Positions 38,775 through 47,939 of a stretch of 64,000 nt of DNA are shown here, in pieces. This DNA comes from Pseudoxanthomonas sp. 3HH-4. GTDB taxonomy: Bacteria > Pseudomonadota > Gammaproteobacteria > Xanthomonadales > Xanthomonadaceae. The notes under the pieces are model-generated. The model was not told where the DNA came from. It did no database searches and worked only from the letters and a program-made list of their open reading frames with translations. The stretch is taken from positions 140,483 through 204,482 of the forward strand of contig NZ_VFPB01000001.1 in NCBI RefSeq assembly GCF_006716465.1. The letters run 5' to 3'. A program made the translations under genes and the position numbers. Position 1 is the first letter of the stretch, and every line of letters starts with the position of its first letter.

Positions 38775-39877
38775 GCGGGCAGCCTCACGTCCAGGCGCAA
38801 GCCACCGCGAGGCGTGGTGCCCAGGCGCAGGTCGCCACCCAGCGCCGCCACGCGCTCGCGGATGCCCGATAGTCCATTGCCTTCGCGCAAACCGCCCCTG
38901 AGCTTGCCATCGTCCTCAATGCACAGGCGCATATCAGCGTCTTCCTTGCTCAGCGAAACCATCAATGTCTCCGCGTTCGCGTGCCGTGCGGCGTTGGTCA
39001 GGCACTCCTGCACGATGCGCAGCAGCGACTCCGCTATGGCCGGATCGTCGATGCGAACGTCTTCCGCGATACGCAGATCCAGCGCGGGTCGTGGCAGCGG
39101 CGCGGCGAGGGCACGGATCGCGGTCTGAAGGTCCAGCCCGCGCGCATCGCGCAGGGCCTGCACGACGTTGCGAATATCGTCCAGCAACTCGGTGGACAAC
39201 TGTTGCGCGATGCGGACTTCATCGCGCACGGCGAACGCCGGATCGCTGGCCAACGCCCGCAGGTTGAGCTTCATCGCCGTGAGCTTGTGCCCGGCCACGT
39301 CGTGCAGCTCGCGTGCCACGCGCAGCCGTTCGGCATCACGCGCGCTGTCGGCCAGCAGCGCCCGCGTGGCCAGCAGGTCCGCATTCACCAGCGCCAACTG
39401 GTCGCGGGATTCTTCGGACCGACGGGCATAGTGCACGCACAGGCCGGCGAGCGCCTGGAAGCCGATGTTGATCAGCGTCATCGTCAGCGGCGCGCCGAAT
39501 TCGTGGTGCACCATCAGCGTGTAGAACGCCACGTTCAACACCAGCGCGGCGCCGACGACCCCGCGTGGCGACAGCACGTTCACCGCGCACGCCATCCAGA
39601 CCACCAGCAGCACCTGCGCGGTGCCCACGCGCGGCGTCAGCCAGGCCAGCAGCAGCGCGAGGCCGGCCATCGCCACCAGGGCGACCCGCCGCTGCCGCTC
39701 CCAGGTGTCCGGTGCAAGTGCGAACAGGAGGAATCCCAGCGCGTAAGCCGCCAGCGCGGCAGCCGCGGCCGGCAGCACCTCGGGCGGCAGGAAGCGCAGA
39801 CCCAACGACACCGCCGCCAGCGTGAACACCCCGGCGAGGGTCATGGGTTCGCGAAGTCGGGTCAGGGCCGTCCACAT
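38771..39877 (-). CDS. Sensor histidine kinase (NarX/DesK type)
   Basis: Membrane sensor kinase for the adjacent response regulator. Residues 1-150 contain five or six hydrophobic segments without a large periplasmic loop, so it probably senses within or near the membrane, as DesK does. The HisKA_3 dimerisation helix has the phospho-acceptor His in RVARELHDVAGHKLTAMKL near 210. The ATPase domain follows (IVQECLTNAARHANAETL near 285, GNGLSGIRERVAALGGDLRL near 335). The length is 368 residues. Bacillus DesK controls lipid desaturation; the role here is unknown. Confidence 0.9.
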   Translation of the reverse strand: MWTALTRLREPMTLAGVFTLAAVSLGLRFLPPEVLPAAAAALAAYALGFLLFALAPDTWERQRRVALVAMAGLALLLAWLTPRVGTAQVLLVVWMACAVNVLSPRGVVGAALVLNVAFYTLMVHHEFGAPLTMTLINIGFQALAGLCVHYARRSEESRDQLALVNADLLATRALLADSARDAERLRVARELHDVAGHKLTAMKLNLRALASDPAFAVRDEVRIAQQLSTELLDDIRNVVQALRDARGLDLQTAIRALAAPLPRPALDLRIAEDVRIDDPAIAESLLRIVQECLTNAARHANAETLMVSLSKEDADMRLCIEDDGKLRGGLREGNGLSGIRERVAALGGDLRLGTTPRGGLRLDVRLPA

Positions 39878-39958
39878 GCACCCATGCTGTCGCCTGCCTC
39901 GCGCCGGAGCAATGGCCCCGGCGCAAGTGGTGACTTCTGGCAGGTCAGCGGGAACCCG

Positions 39959-41152
39959 TCAGAACGCGTCGCCCGGTACGCGCACCGTGCCTTCCATCAG
40001 CACGCGCGCGCTGCGGCTCATCACCGCCTTCGTCACCACCCAGGTGCCGTCCACCTGTTTGACGTCGGCACCGACGCGCAGCGTGCCGGACGGATGGCCG
40101 AACACCAGCACGTCGCGCGTGCCGCCACCTGCGGCCGCATTGACCAGCGTGCCCGGCACGGCCGACGCCGTGGCGATGGCGACCGAGGCCGTGCCCATCA
40201 TCGCGTGGTGCAGTTTGCCCATCGAGATGGCGCGCGCGAGCAGGCCGACATCGGCCGCGTTGACCGGCTTGCCGCTGGATGAGACGTAATCCTTCGGCGG
40301 CGCGACGAAGGCGACCTTCGGCGTCAGCGGGCGCTTCGCCGCCGCTGCCACATCGGCCACCAGGCCCATGCGCACCGCGCCGTGCGCGCGGATCGCTTCC
40401 AGCTTCTCCAGGGCGACCTGGTCTTCGTTGATCGCGCCCTGCAGTTCGGTGCCGTCGTAGCCGAGTGCGGCAGCCTCGACGAACACCACCGGCACGCCGG
40501 CATTGATCATCGTGGCCTTGAACATACCCACGCCGGGCACGTCCAGGTCGTCGACGAGGTTGCCGGTGGGAAACATCGCGCCACCGCCGTCCCCATCGCC
40601 CTCGTCAGCCGGATCAATGAATTCCAGCTGCACTTCCGCCGCCGGGAACGTCACGCCATCCAGTTCGAAGTCGCCCGTCTCCTGCACTTCGCCGCCGGTG
40701 ACCTGCACATGCGCGACGATGGTCTTCTGGATGTTGGCTTGCCAGATGCGCACGGTGCACAGGCCGTCGCGCGGCACGCGCGCGGGATCGATCATCCCGT
40801 TCGCGATCGCGAACGGACCCACCGCCGACGACAGGTTGCCGCAGTTGCCGCTCCAATCGATGAAGGCCTCGTCGATCGGGACCTGGCCGTACAGATAATC
40901 CACGTCATGCCCGGGCTGCGCGCTGGGCGCGATGATCACCACCTTGCTGGTGCTCGACGTCGCTCCGCCCATGCCGTCGGTGTGCTTGCCGTACGGATCC
41001 GGCGAACCGATCACGCGACACAGCAACGCATCCCGCGCCGGTCCCGGCACCTGTGCTCGCTCGGGCAGGTCCTGCAGGCGAAAGAACACGCCTTTCGACG
41101 TGCCGCCGCGCATGTAGGTGGCGGGGATGCGGATCTGGAGGGCGTGTGACAT
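39959..41152 (-). CDS. prpF: 2-methylaconitate cis-trans isomerase PrpF
   Basis: Works with AcnD in the 2-methylcitrate cycle, which degrades propionyl-CoA. AcnD forms the trans form of 2-methylaconitate and PrpF converts it to the cis form. Landmarks: IPATYMRGGTSKGVFF at residues 8-23, MGGATSSTSKVVII near 62, SGNCGNLSSAVGPFA near 100 and KLHHAMMGTASVAIATA near 305. The length of 397 residues is normal. acnD lies 1.1 kb upstream on the same strand, but two unrelated genes separate them. No prpB or prpC is present in the window. Confidence 0.94.
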   Translation of the reverse strand: MSHALQIRIPATYMRGGTSKGVFFRLQDLPERAQVPGPARDALLCRVIGSPDPYGKHTDGMGGATSSTSKVVIIAPSAQPGHDVDYLYGQVPIDEAFIDWSGNCGNLSSAVGPFAIANGMIDPARVPRDGLCTVRIWQANIQKTIVAHVQVTGGEVQETGDFELDGVTFPAAEVQLEFIDPADEGDGDGGGAMFPTGNLVDDLDVPGVGMFKATMINAGVPVVFVEAAALGYDGTELQGAINEDQVALEKLEAIRAHGAVRMGLVADVAAAAKRPLTPKVAFVAPPKDYVSSSGKPVNAADVGLLARAISMGKLHHAMMGTASVAIATASAVPGTLVNAAAGGGTRDVLVFGHPSGTLRVGADVKQVDGTWVVTKAVMSRSARVLMEGTVRVPGDAF

Positions 41153-41185
41153 GGAAGTTATCCGTTGACTTGGTGGTGGTACGAC

Positions 41186-41769
41186 TCAGAACAAAGAAGA
41201 TTGCGTTGCGGGCGGATCAAGCTCGGGCAGTAACGGCCAGCTCCCGACAACTTCGTAGTCATATGGGTCGCCGCTACCGATCACTAGGCACAAGGTATCG
41301 ATCGTCCAGGAGATGGCCGGATCGAGCGCGATCTTGTCGAACGCGCGTGGTGCCTGTAGCTCAAAGTGACATGGGGATTCACGCCGGTCGCAATCTGGTC
41401 GAATCCTGCGTCGGTCAGCTGGTGCTGCACCGCAGCCAGCAAATCTTTGAATGCCGTGGGCTTGCCGTACGCACGCAGGGTGCAGTGCTGCTTCGGGGCT
41501 GCAAGATCCGGACCTTCGATACGATTGAATAGCAGCGTGCAAGCATGTGCCGAAATGCGATCGCCAACCCGCAGCAACGCATCGCGATCCCTCGTCGTCG
41601 GATCGAAAATCCGTTCCGAGAAAGACTGATGCCAGTTTTCGGCAGGAAATAGGGTAGTTCCCAACTCGAGCATCAACCCAAGGGCGTTGAACCGCTGCAG
41701 CGCGTCCTTCGACCACGCGGCCGGAGGCAGCGCTGCGAAGAACATGCGAGGCGAAGAAGTTCTTTTCAC
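41186..41769 (-). pseudogene. thpR: Frameshifted RNA 2',3'-cyclic phosphodiesterase (ThpR/LigT)
   Basis: 2H phosphoesterase gene broken by one frameshift. The first part (start GTG at 41769, or ATG at 41745) reads MFFAALPPAAWSKDALQRF, the first HxT motif HCTLRAYG and the second HVTLSY. The frame is then lost near 41355. In the -1 neighbour frame the family-type sequence continues (QAPRAFDKIALDPAISWTID, then LCLVIGSG) to a stop at 41186. One missing C in the run after TAC on the minus strand explains it. Joined, the protein would have about 194 residues, normal for ThpR. A sequencing error or an inactive gene are both possible. Confidence 0.8.
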
Positions 41770-41802
41770 CTGATGACCATGCGCAAGAACTTGGGCGCAA
41801 CA

Positions 41803-42267
41803 CTACGCCCCATCCGGAATCTCAGGCTCCACAAGCTTCGCCAACATCTCCAGCGATTCCTGCCAGCCTTGGTAGCAGAAATCGACCGGGATCGCGGCGG
41901 GAATGCCTTCCTGCACGACGTTGAGCTCGGTGCCGACGACGCTCTTCCTCAGCGTCACCGTGACCTGCATCTGGCCCGGCAGGCCGGGATTGTCGAACTG
42001 GTCGGTGTAGCGCAGCAGTTCATCCTCGACCAGCTCCACATAGCGGCCGCCGAAGGAATGGCTGGAACCGGTGCCGAAGTTGGTGAACGACATCGTGTAG
42101 CCGCCGCCCACGCGGGCGTCCATCGAATGGACCTTGCCGGTGAAGCCATGCGGCGGCAGCCACTTCACCATCGCATCGGGATCGAGGAACGCGCGGTAGA
42201 CGCGCGAAGGCGGTGCTCGCAGCACGCGATGCAGGCGGACGGTACCGGGGGAGGTGTTCTCGGACAT
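41803..42267 (-). CDS. SRPBCC (AHSA1-type) domain protein
   Basis: 154-residue START/SRPBCC-fold protein of the AHSA1 (activator of Hsp90 ATPase homologue) family. The opening VRLHRVLRAPPSRVYRAFLDPDAMVKWLPPHGF and the GGRYVELVEDELLRYTDQF block are typical. The C-terminal CYQGWQESLEMLAKLVEPEIP helix closes the ligand pocket. The ligand is unknown. It lies between acnD and the broken thpR gene, within what would otherwise be an acnD-prpF pair. A ribosome site (CAGGA) precedes the ATG. Confidence 0.84.
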   Translation of the reverse strand: MSENTSPGTVRLHRVLRAPPSRVYRAFLDPDAMVKWLPPHGFTGKVHSMDARVGGGYTMSFTNFGTGSSHSFGGRYVELVEDELLRYTDQFDNPGLPGQMQVTVTLRKSVVGTELNVVQEGIPAAIPVDFCYQGWQESLEMLAKLVEPEIPDGA

Positions 42268-42310
42268 GATCGGATTCCTGTGCGTTGGGTGTACCGATAC
42301 GACGAACGGG

Positions 42311-44926
42311 TCAAGCCGCTTTCGACGCGTCCAGGAAATCCTGGGCGAACCGCTGCAGCACCCCGCCCGCCTCGTAGATCGAGACTTCCTCGTCCGAATC
42401 CAGCCGACAGGTCACGGGAACCTGTACGGTCTCGCCGTTGCGGCGGTGGATCACCAGCGACAGATCGGCGCGCGGCTTGCGGGCACCCACCACATCGAAG
42501 GTCTCCGTGCCGTCGATGCCGTAGGTCTTGCGGGTTTCGCCTGGCTTGAACTCCAGCGGCAGTACGCCCATGCCGATCAGGTTGGTGCGATGGATGCGTT
42601 CGAAGCCCTCGGCCACGATGACTTCCACGCCCGCCAGCCGCACGCCCTTCGCCGCCCAGTCGCGCGAACTGCCCTGGCCGTAGTCGGCGCCGGCGACGAT
42701 CACCAGCGGCTGCTTGCGGTGCATGTAGGTCTCGATGGCTTCCCACATGCGGGTTACCTGCCCGTCCGGTTCGATGCGCGCCAGCGAACCCTTCTTCACT
42801 TCGCCATCGACCACCGCCATTTCGTTGACCAACTGAGGATTGGCGAAGGTCGCGCGCTGCGCGGTGAGATGGTCGCCACGATGCGTGGCATACGAATTGA
42901 AGTCCTCTTCCGGCAGGCCCATCTTCGCCAGGTACTCGCCTGCCGCGCTGGAGGCGAGGATCGCGTTCGACGGCGACAGGTGGTCGGTGGTGATGTTGTC
43001 GCCCAGCACCGCCAGCGGACGCATGCCCGTCAGCGTGCGCTCACCGGCCAGCGCGCCTTCCCAGTACGGCGGGCGGCGGATGTAGGTGCTCTGCGGGCGC
43101 CAGGCGTACAGCGGGTCGACACGGCCGCCATGTTCGATGCGGACGTTGAACATCGGCTCGTAGACCTTGCGGAACTGGTCCGGCTTCACGCTGGCCTTCA
43201 CCACGGCGTCGATCTCGGCATCACTGGGCCAGATGTCCTTCAGCGTGACCGGGTGGCCTTCCGCATCGACGCCCAGTGCGTCCTTCTCGATGTCGAAGCG
43301 CACCGTGCCAGCGATGGCGTAGGCGATCACCAGCGGAGGCGAGGCGAGGAAGGCCTGCTTGGCGTAGGGGTGGATGCGGCCGTCGAAGTTGCGGTTGCCC
43401 GACAGCACGGCGGTCGCATACAGGTCGCGGTCGATGATCTCCTGCTGGATCTTCGGATCCAGCGCGCCGCTCATGCCGTTGCAGGTGGTGCAGGCGAACG
43501 CGACGATGCCGAAGCCGAGCTTCTCCAAGTCCGGCAGCAGGCCGGATTCCTCCAGGTACAGCTGCACGGCCTTGGAGCCGGGCGCGAGCGAACTTTTCAC
43601 CCACGGCTTGCGCACCAGGCCTTTCGAGTTGGCATTGCGAGCGAGCAGTGCAGCCGCGATGACGTTGCGCGGATTCGACGTATTCGTGCACGAGGTGATG
43701 GCGGCGATGATCACCGCGCCATCGGGCATCAGGCCCTGCGCCTCCTCCGCCCTGCCCGCTTGCAGCTTGCCCTCGTCGGCGATGCCGCGCTCGGCCAGCG
43801 CGCTGGTCGGCAGGCGCTTGTGCGGGTTGGACGGGCCAGCCATGTTGCGCACGACGGTGGACAAATCGAACTGCAGCGTGCGTTCGTACTGCGCGGTCTG
43901 CAGGTCGTCGGCCCACAGGCCGGCGGCCTTCGCGTAGGTCTCGACCAGCGCCACCTGCTCGTCACTGCGGCCGGTCAGGCGCAGGTAGTCCAGCGTGTTG
44001 TCATCGATGAAGAACATCGCCGCAGTGGCGCCGTACTCGGGTGCCATGTTGGAAATCGTCGCGCGGTCGCCGATGGTCAATGCCGCCGCACCTTCACCAC
44101 GGAATTCGAGATAGGCGCCGACCACCTTCGACTGGCGCAGGAACTCGGTCAAAGCCAGCACCACGTCGGTCGCGGTGATGCCGGGTGCGGGCTTGCCCTG
44201 CAGTTCGACGCCGACGATGTCCGGTGTGCGCATCCACGACGCGCGGCCGAGCATGACGTTCTCCGCCTCCAGCCCACCCACGCCGATCGCGATCACGCCC
44301 AGCGCATCGACATGCGGCGTGTGGCTGTCGGTGCCCACGCAGGTGTCGGGGAACGCGACGCCGTCCTGGACGTAGACGACCGGCGACATCTTCTCCAGGT
44401 TGATCTGGTGCATGATCCCGTTGCCTGGCGGGATCACGTCGACGTTCTTGAACGCCTGCTTCGTCCAGTCGATGAAGTGGAAGCGGTCCTCGTTGCGCCG
44501 GTCCTCGATGGCGCGGTTCTTGGCGAACGCATCCGGATCGTAACCGCCGCACTCGACCGCCAGCGAATGGTCGACGATCAGCTGCACCGGAACCACCGGG
44601 TTCACCTGCGCCGGGTCGCCGCCCATGTCGGCGATCGCATCGCGCAGGCCGGCGAGATCCACCAGCGCCGTCTGCCCGAGAATGTCGTGGCAGACGACGC
44701 GCACCGGGAACCACGGGAAATCAAGGTCGCGGCGGCGCTCGATGAGCTGGCGCAGGTAGGCGTCGCGGCGCGCGGGATCGGCACGGCGCACGATGTTCTC
44801 GGCATGCACGCGCGCGGTGTACGGCAGCGTGGCCCAGGCGCCAGGCTGCAGGGCATCGACCGCGGCGCGCGCGTCGATGTAGTCGAGCGTGGTGCCCGGG
44901 AGCGGAGTGCGGAAGTCGGTATTCAT
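42311..44926 (-). CDS. acnD: Fe/S-dependent 2-methylisocitrate dehydratase AcnD
   Basis: Aconitase-family enzyme that dehydrates 2-methylcitrate in propionate degradation. It carries the [4Fe-4S] cysteines in SCTNTSNPRN near residue 412 and CTTCNGMSG near 478. The opening TPLPGTTLDYIDARAAVDAL is AcnD-like, and the DSHTPHVDALG block lies near 192. The swivel domain is at about 680-830 (YGQGSSRDWAAKGVRLAGV). The length of 871 residues distinguishes it from AcnA (about 890-900), as does PrpF nearby. The usual neighbours prpB and prpC are absent here. Confidence 0.93.
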   Translation of the reverse strand: MNTDFRTPLPGTTLDYIDARAAVDALQPGAWATLPYTARVHAENIVRRADPARRDAYLRQLIERRRDLDFPWFPVRVVCHDILGQTALVDLAGLRDAIADMGGDPAQVNPVVPVQLIVDHSLAVECGGYDPDAFAKNRAIEDRRNEDRFHFIDWTKQAFKNVDVIPPGNGIMHQINLEKMSPVVYVQDGVAFPDTCVGTDSHTPHVDALGVIAIGVGGLEAENVMLGRASWMRTPDIVGVELQGKPAPGITATDVVLALTEFLRQSKVVGAYLEFRGEGAAALTIGDRATISNMAPEYGATAAMFFIDDNTLDYLRLTGRSDEQVALVETYAKAAGLWADDLQTAQYERTLQFDLSTVVRNMAGPSNPHKRLPTSALAERGIADEGKLQAGRAEEAQGLMPDGAVIIAAITSCTNTSNPRNVIAAALLARNANSKGLVRKPWVKSSLAPGSKAVQLYLEESGLLPDLEKLGFGIVAFACTTCNGMSGALDPKIQQEIIDRDLYATAVLSGNRNFDGRIHPYAKQAFLASPPLVIAYAIAGTVRFDIEKDALGVDAEGHPVTLKDIWPSDAEIDAVVKASVKPDQFRKVYEPMFNVRIEHGGRVDPLYAWRPQSTYIRRPPYWEGALAGERTLTGMRPLAVLGDNITTDHLSPSNAILASSAAGEYLAKMGLPEEDFNSYATHRGDHLTAQRATFANPQLVNEMAVVDGEVKKGSLARIEPDGQVTRMWEAIETYMHRKQPLVIVAGADYGQGSSRDWAAKGVRLAGVEVIVAEGFERIHRTNLIGMGVLPLEFKPGETRKTYGIDGTETFDVVGARKPRADLSLVIHRRNGETVQVPVTCRLDSDEEVSIYEAGGVLQRFAQDFLDASKAA

Positions 44927-45073
44927 GGCGTGCCGTCTGCTGTGAACGGGTGCGCGCGAAGCGGGTCGGCGCGTGACGACATGCTACCGGAGGCAGGTGT
45001 CCATGGCCGGGAAAACGCCTGTTACCGGCAAGAAATCACCGATGCGTTGATGAAGACCATCAACATGCGCGGG

Positions 45074-45526
45074 TCATTCGAACACCAGCTTGCCCTTCAT
45101 CATGTTCCAGTGCCCGGGGAAGGTGCAGAAGAAGGTGTAGTCGCCACCCCTGCGCAGCAGCGAGGTCGGGAACACCACCTCGGTCGCCTGCCCGCCGCCG
45201 ATCACCGGCGTGTGGGCGATCACGCGGGCGTCGTTGCGCGGCAGATAGTCGTCAGCCAGCTTCATGCGGCCGCCGGCCAAGCCAAGGTCGCGGTGATGGC
45301 GTGTTTCGGCCAGTACCCAGTTGTGCCCCATCGCCTGTGCCGGCATGCGACCTGTGTGTTTCAACACTACCCGCAGCTGCACGCAGTCGCCGGGCACGCG
45401 GATGGTCTTCAGGTTGAAGGTCATCATGTCCGTGGCTTCGACGGTCACCGCGCAGCTGCGGGCAAGGGCCGGAACGGACAAGAGCGAGAACGCCAGCAAG
45501 GCGAACATGGCAAGCAGTCGGGGCAT
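45074..45526 (-). CDS. azu: Azurin
   Basis: Periplasmic type-1 blue copper protein that shuttles electrons. A signal peptide covers residues 1-22 (ending ALA). The mature protein starts RSCAVTVEATDMMTFN. Copper ligands are in place: His in MGHNWVLA near residue 68, Cys and His in FFCTFPGHWNMMKG near 134-140, and the axial Met. The length of 150 residues fits azurin. ATG at 45526 gives the usual signal peptide. It stands alone between acnD and an REP pair. Confidence 0.93.
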   Translation of the reverse strand: MPRLLAMFALLAFSLLSVPALARSCAVTVEATDMMTFNLKTIRVPGDCVQLRVVLKHTGRMPAQAMGHNWVLAETRHHRDLGLAGGRMKLADDYLPRNDARVIAHTPVIGGGQATEVVFPTSLLRRGGDYTFFCTFPGHWNMMKGKLVFE

Positions 45527-45579
45527 GGCCGGGCACACGATGAGAGGAAGCCGATTGTAGATTCGGCACTCCGGCGATT

Positions 45580-45668
45580 GTGGAAGGGGCTTCAGCCCCG
45601 ATGGTTTTCAACCAATCCTGGAGACAGTCCTGGACACGAAGAGTGGTCGGGGCTGAAACCCTCCTGCA
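45580..45668. repeat. Inverted REP pair (family D)
   Basis: Two opposed copies at 45580-45601 (+) and 45645-45668 (-). The core hairpin is GGGGCTTCAGCCCC; the second copy has one mismatch (GGTTTCAGCCCC). They lie between the divergently placed azurin start and the phhA 3' end. Confidence 0.7.
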
Positions 45669-45680
45669 CGGGCGTGCGCG

Positions 45681-46565
45681 TCAGACGTCGCCGCCGTCGG
45701 CCCAGCCTTCGCCGGTGCCGCGGGTGTAGACCTTGTCGCCGTCGCGTACATCGCCGGCCGGTACTGCGTCCTGCGCATCCAGTCGCGCATAGATCGGCGT
45801 GAAATCCGGCGCGGTGGCGTTCATCAGCTGCTCGAAGCTGTCGATCACGAAGTAGGTCTTCTGGAACGTATCGATGCGGTAGCGCGTGCGCATGATCCGC
45901 TCCAGGTCGAAGCCGATGCGGTTGGGCGCATCCGATTCCAGTGAATACAGCGACTCGCCTTTCGACGACACGATGCCCGCGCCGTAGATGCGCAGGCCGT
46001 CCTTCGTGTCGATCAGGCCGAACTCCACCGTGTACCAGTACAGCCGGGTCAGGTGCTGCAGCGCATCCGGGCCGATCCCATGCGCCTTCACGCCGCCCTT
46101 GCCGTACGCCTCCATGTAATCGGCGAACACCGGGTTCATCAGCAGCGGCACGTGGCCGAACAGATCGTGGAACAGGTCGGGTTCGGCGATGTAGTCGATC
46201 TGGTCGGGGCGGCGGATCCACCAGGTCACCGGGAAGCGGCGGTTGGCCAGATGGTCGAAGAACTCCAGCTCCGGCAGCAGGCCTTCCACGCCGACCAGCT
46301 GCCAGCCGGTGGTGGCACGCAGCACGTCGTTCAATTCATCGAAGCGCGGGATGCGGTCCGGCGTCATGCCCATGGCGTCCTGGGCCTGCAGGAACTCGTC
46401 GCAGGCTCGCCCGACCAGCAGGGCACGCTGGCGCTCGTACAGCGCGCCCCAGGTGGCGTGGTCGGCGGCGGGGTAGTCGGTGGGCTGGTCCACGACGGCG
46501 GTCGTGTACACCGGCACGTAGCCCTTGTCGGTCTGCTGGTGCTCGACGCGGCGCGGCTCGTTCAT
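45681..46565 (-). CDS. phhA: Phenylalanine-4-hydroxylase
   Basis: Pterin- and iron-dependent enzyme that converts phenylalanine to tyrosine. The iron ligands are in FHDLFGHVPLL near residue 132 (two His) and in YWYTVEFGLID near 177 (Glu). VTWWIRRPDQIDYIAEPD and FEQLMNATAPDFTPIY are family blocks. The length of 294 residues is usual. A ribosome site (GAAGGGAG) precedes the ATG. An Lrp-type regulator gene is divergent from it with 130 bp between, so it probably controls phhA. Confidence 0.95.
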   Translation of the reverse strand: MNEPRRVEHQQTDKGYVPVYTTAVVDQPTDYPAADHATWGALYERQRALLVGRACDEFLQAQDAMGMTPDRIPRFDELNDVLRATTGWQLVGVEGLLPELEFFDHLANRRFPVTWWIRRPDQIDYIAEPDLFHDLFGHVPLLMNPVFADYMEAYGKGGVKAHGIGPDALQHLTRLYWYTVEFGLIDTKDGLRIYGAGIVSSKGESLYSLESDAPNRIGFDLERIMRTRYRIDTFQKTYFVIDSFEQLMNATAPDFTPIYARLDAQDAVPAGDVRDGDKVYTRGTGEGWADGGDV

Positions 46566-46695
46566 GGCGACTCCCTTCGATCGGCGGGTGATGGGACGAT
46601 GCTAGCGGCAGAACCGCGCAACAGGCTTGCAAAATTGCGTCTCTCCTGATCGATGGCGCAATGATCGAGCGCCAATACGTTATTCTGCGCACCAA

Positions 46696-47178
46696 ATGGC
46701 CGAACCGCACACCCTCGACCGCACCGACCTGCGCCTGCTGGCCCTGCTGCAGCGCGACGGTCGCGCCACCAATGCCGACATCGCCGGCCAGGTGAACCTG
46801 TCGCCCTCGGCATGCCTGCGCCGGATCCAGCGACTCGAGGCGACCGGGGTGATCGCCGGGTATGCCGCCCGCGTCGACCCCAAGGCTGTCGGGCTCGGGC
46901 TGCAGGCCTTCGTGCGCGTGCAATTGGAGAAGCACGACCCGGCCAGCGTCCAGCACTTCGGCGATGGCGTGCGGGGCTGGGACGAAGTGGTGGCCTGTTA
47001 CGCGCTGACCGGCGACATGGACTACCTGTTGCACGTGGTGGTCCAGGACCTGGAGCACTTTTCACGCTTCCTGCTCGACCGTCTGCTCAACGCCAGCGGC
47101 GTGGCCGACGTCAATTCCAGCTTCGTGCTGCGCGCGGTGAAGACCGACGCCGGCCTGCCATTGGGGTATGCCGGATGA
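46696..47178 (+). CDS. Lrp/AsnC family transcriptional regulator
   Basis: 160-residue regulator. The winged helix-turn-helix covers residues 5-60 (LDRTDLRLLALLQRDGRATNADIAGQVNLSPSACLRRIQRLEATGVI). The RAM ligand-binding domain follows (VACYALTGDMDYLLHVVVQDL near 110). Such proteins sense amino acids. Being divergent from phhA suggests control of phenylalanine/tyrosine metabolism. ATG at 46696 has TATTCT nine nt before it and no clear ribosome site. Its stop overlaps the next gene's ATG (ATGA). Confidence 0.9.
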   Translation: MAEPHTLDRTDLRLLALLQRDGRATNADIAGQVNLSPSACLRRIQRLEATGVIAGYAARVDPKAVGLGLQAFVRVQLEKHDPASVQHFGDGVRGWDEVVACYALTGDMDYLLHVVVQDLEHFSRFLLDRLLNASGVADVNSSFVLRAVKTDAGLPLGYAG

Positions 47179-47855
47179 CATCGATCATGATCGTCAGCGC
47201 GACACGGCGGACAGAGCGGGATTTCCAGGAGGGCAGCGCGCTGGGGACATCGTTGCGCCGGCTGTCGTTCGACGCGCGCATCCGGAGCCGGATCGCGTAC
47301 CAGAACGGTCGCGGCCTGCCAGAGGTCTACAACCAGGCGATCAGGGAAAGCGAGGACAGTGATGTGCTGGTATTCGTGCACGACGATGTCTGGATCGACG
47401 ACAGTTTCCTTGCTGACCGCTTGCAGGACGCGCTGCTCCGCTACGACGTGGTCGGCGTGGCAGGCAACCGGCGCAGGCGGCCACGGCAGCCCGCATGGGC
47501 GTTCGCCGATATGACGTTGGCATGGGACGACAAGGCCCACCTGTCGGGCGGGGTGGCGCACGGCGCATATCCTTTTGGCGGGGTGTCCTACTTCGGCAGC
47601 ATGCCTGCCGACTGCGAACTGCTGGATGGCGTCTTCCTCGCCGCAAGCCGGGCAGCCCTGTCGCAGGCGCGCATCGAGTTCGATCCACGCTTCGGCTTCC
47701 ACTTCTACGACATGGATTTCTGCCGGTCCGCCAGGCAGGCGGGGTTGCGCCTGGGAACCTGGCCGATCGCGTTGACGCACCAGAGTGGAGGCGCGTTCGG
47801 GTCGGATGCGTGGACGGTCGCCTACAGCGACTATCTGGCGAAGTGGGGCGACTAG
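47175..47855 (+). CDS. Glycosyltransferase-like protein (GT2-type)
   Basis: 226-residue protein resembling the compact GT2-fold proteins once described with StrF-like domains. The opening MTSIMIVSATRRTE, LPEVYNQAIRESEDSDVLVFVHDDVWID near residue 55 (with a DD(x)D-type metal motif) and DGVFLAASRAAL and FHFYDMDFCRSARQAGL in the second half suit a nucleotide-sugar binding fold. No membrane segment is present. The substrate is unknown. It overlaps the Lrp gene by 4 bp, so both are cotranslated, although no functional link is obvious. Confidence 0.72.
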   Translation: MTSIMIVSATRRTERDFQEGSALGTSLRRLSFDARIRSRIAYQNGRGLPEVYNQAIRESEDSDVLVFVHDDVWIDDSFLADRLQDALLRYDVVGVAGNRRRRPRQPAWAFADMTLAWDDKAHLSGGVAHGAYPFGGVSYFGSMPADCELLDGVFLAASRAALSQARIEFDPRFGFHFYDMDFCRSARQAGLRLGTWPIALTHQSGGAFGSDAWTVAYSDYLAKWGD

Positions 47856-47939
47856 CGCAGCGTCCCCAGGTCGCTTCCACGCGGATCCTGTCCCCGACAC
47901 GTGCTACAACGCTCGCGGCTACCGACCCTCGAGACCACC

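Noticed and set aside
42254..45802. Very long open frame on the plus strand opposite acnD
   Set aside because: A high-GC shadow frame of acnD; its translation is His/Arg/Val-rich without any domain.
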